Shown: positions 19,087 to 20,808 of the stretch, piece by piece
Layout of the letters: every line of letters starts with the position of its first letter
Position numbering within the stretch: the stretch's first letter is position 1
Source: Smittium mucronatum
Lineage: Eukaryota > Kickxellomycota > Harpellomycetes > Harpellales > Legeriomycetaceae
DNA: 20,808 nt
Assembly: GCA_001953115.1 (NCBI GenBank)
Contig: LSSL01002232.1
Location: 1 to 20,808 of the forward strand
Direction of reading: 5' to 3'
Made by a program: the position numbers and the translations under genes
Notes under the pieces: model-generated
Databases searched by the model: none
The model's input: only the letters and a program-made list of their open reading frames with translations
What the model was told of the DNA's origin: nothing

Positions 19087-20808
19087 TTAGCCGGATTGTG
19101 AATTTCTACCCATAGCAAGCCCCATATCGCAATCATTTTCATCCTTCTGATCTACAGAATATTTTGTTATTCTCTTATCTTTAATGGGTTCTATTTTATA
19201 ATCTATCTCTTTATAATAATCTAATTTGAATGTGCTAATTGGTGATGCCAGCAACTTAGCCGAAATAATTGTAAACGAAGTGAAAGTCTTAAAAATTTCA
19301 ATCGACATTCTGCTATAATATATACCAGGCGCAGATCTATAGTATATGTGAAAATATATCTTAGATATGGGTTTATTGCCATTAAAATTAATTTCGAAGC
19401 ATTCTCGGAAACTAGATAATAGATCTTCTATGTTTTTAACATATCTAACACGCATAATTCTTTCAAGCCATCTTGAAAGAAATCCTATCAATCAGATAAT
19501 TATTTATTACAAAAAAATTTGAATCAAATGCATAAATTATAAATGTCACCAAAGTGCTCATCTATTATGCTTTTACCATGATATTCAATAAAATAATTCA
19601 AAGTGAAATCTTTTTCGAATTCATAACCTAAGTTTTGTGTGACTGAGAATAAAAACTAGAAAGATCTGAAATGTGAACCAGAATCGGACCAAGTATGAAT
19701 TTTTTTGAATTTAAAGTAAAATGATTTTCCATTTAACTCATTTAAACAATCTGCCGCATATTTTGAATTGTGATTTAGTACTTTTGATAGAAAATCATCG
19801 TAACTGTACGCAATTTCCCCAGAGCTTACTAAGTATATAGTTGCAAATCCTAGATTTGATATCTGAATTTTTTTTTAAAATAACGTGCTAGTTTCTATAG
19901 GACCTTCCCCTATCCTGAAATTCTCCTTGCAGTCCATAATAATTATGCGAAAATTTTCATCTAAACCCTTAAGACTATTTTTATATTATTCTTGCTGTAA
20001 TTTTCTTATATGTTCGTGCTGTATATAGGTTAAAATTTGATCTTTTAAATCCTTGAACTTTTCTGGACTTTGAGATAATGTTTTTTTTTTATGTTTATTT
20101 GACCTTTGTGGCAAATAGGACACATATCTGTTGGTCATACGGCTTTTTTGAAGTTTTTAGGGCATAGATTGTAAAATGAGCTTAAGCTTAATTTTAAACC
20201 AGGATTTTCGTTAATTAATATTTTGTATATTTCGTTCTTAGGAATTTTGGGGTAATAAATAGAGGTATAAATTGATATATTTTCTTTGTTGTTAACAAAG
20301 CACGTTTTTGAAGATATTCTAGAATTTTTAATCAAATGTTTTTTTATAATTTCTCCAATTTCATCATAATAGATATTTTTTTGCTCTTCTCAGAAACGTT
20401 GCTTTTATTTAGAATGAAATCGCCAGATTCTAATCTTTCTATTGATTTAATATACTGGTCATTAGAGAACACATCCACATTTTCTTAGTTCCTCCGACTG
20501 TAAATAGACACTACTAATGAGAGTATAATATATTTATTGATGCTATGTCGTGGTAGATTTTTGTGTATTTTTAATATGTTTCTCAAAACTTTGACTCCTT
20601 TGAAGTCATTTGAAATTTCTGAAAGAATATGCTTTCCATATTTCGACTTATTGAAAAAATATCTGAATAAGTCGGTTGAATCTCCATTGGATATCGGGTG
20701 AGCTATTTGGTCTATATTTTAAATTATTTTGCTTTTTTTTGACGATGACATGTCTTCAAACCTGTGTTGATCATTTCCAGGCTCATAAGAGTTAACTTTT
20801 AGATACTC
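19087..20808 (-). pseudogene. Transposase-like pseudogene of an unnamed DDE-type family, 5' end outside the window
   Basis: Reading leftwards from the window edge, one protein can be followed for about 550 codons to TAA at 19087-19089. Landmarks in order: a helical N-terminal part; SLSSFYNLCPKNFKKA then PTDMCPICHKGQ (Cys pair at 20120-20122 and 20111-20113, a probable zinc site); IIMDCKENFRIGEGPIETS (Asp 19932-19934); LGFATIYLV; HTWSDSGSHFRSF (Asp 19683-19685); FIEYHGKS..DEHFG (Glu 19584-19586); FLSRWLERIMR; and DKRITKYSVDQ near the end. The order Asp, Asp, Glu/HGKS resembles multi-copy transposon proteins that I associate with microsporidia, and animal proteins with a similar HGK box. I cannot name the superfamily. 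Stops: 20719-20721, 20485-20487, 20135-20137, 19986-19988, 19875-19877, 19656-19658. Frameshifts lie in A-runs at 20376-20382 and 20081-20090. An insertion-like segment lies at 19485-19549. Confidence 0.65.
19485..19549 (-). other. Candidate 65-nt GT-AG intron, or an insertion, in the pseudogene
   Basis: On the minus strand the segment begins GTGACA right after CAC TTT G and ends CTGATTGATAG right before GA TTT CTT. Removing it joins His-Phe-Gly to Phe-Leu-Ser-Arg-Trp. That is the junction I expect from the family's HFG-hydrophobic-LSRW pattern, and it restores one frame although 65 is not a multiple of three. Inside are stops in the flanking frames. CTGAT near the 3' end could serve as a branch site. 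The 5' site is not the usual GTAAGT. No duplicated flank, as an insertion would leave, is visible. Confidence 0.4.

Noticed and set aside
19087..20808. Reassigned stop codons as an explanation for the in-frame stops
   Set aside because: TAA, TGA and TAG all occur in the same pseudogene, with frameshifts as well, and the same mix occurs in the mariner-type copy. Ordinary decay explains this better.
1..20808. CRISPR array, operon or bacterial-type system
   Set aside because: No regularly spaced repeats, no ribosome-binding-site-led gene runs, and the element types present are eukaryotic.

Overview
The window is a very AT-rich stretch of nuclear DNA, full of A and T homopolymers, with no intact gene in 20.8 kb. 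What can be recognised is a set of decayed transposable elements. The transposase and LINE protein motifs resemble multi-copy elements that I associate with microsporidia with large, repeat-rich genomes (Hamiltosporidium/Nosema/Edhazardia type). That host call is inference from protein flavour and base composition; there is no host gene, rRNA or tRNA here to confirm it.

Layout from left to right. (1) About 855-4138, plus strand: a near full-length but heavily mutated non-LTR retrotransposon (LINE). It has an N-terminal APE-type endonuclease, a reverse transcriptase whose F-A-D-D box now reads F-S-Y-Y, and a C-terminal region with a ruined zinc-knuckle. (2) About 4140-5850: anonymous AT-rich DNA with a small 10-bp tandem repeat. 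(3) About 5850-8556, minus strand: weak, broken coding-like segments; the best (7900-8535) could be a decayed retroviral-type integrase. (4) About 9111-10225: two long inverted-repeat arms around roughly 0.8-0.9 kb of non-coding DNA, the architecture of a non-autonomous DNA transposon. (5) About 10240-13340: anonymous DNA with several hairpins, including a 90-bp fold-back at 11073-11160. (6) About 13344-14640, minus strand: decayed coding segments that may be a MULE-type transposase. (7) 15233-16320, minus strand: a clear mariner/IS630-type transposase pseudogene. (8) 16345-19086: anonymous DNA with two small tandem repeats. (9) 19087 to the window end, minus strand: a transposase-like pseudogene of a family I recognise by motif but cannot name. 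It contains a 65-nt GT...AG segment whose removal restores the expected protein junction.

The elements do not work together. The window reads as a graveyard in which unrelated elements inserted and decayed to different degrees: the mariner copy is the least damaged and the LINE the most. I found no evidence of a new multi-gene biological system. The points most worth following are the candidate intron in the right-hand pseudogene, the inverted-repeat element, and the unnamed transposase family.
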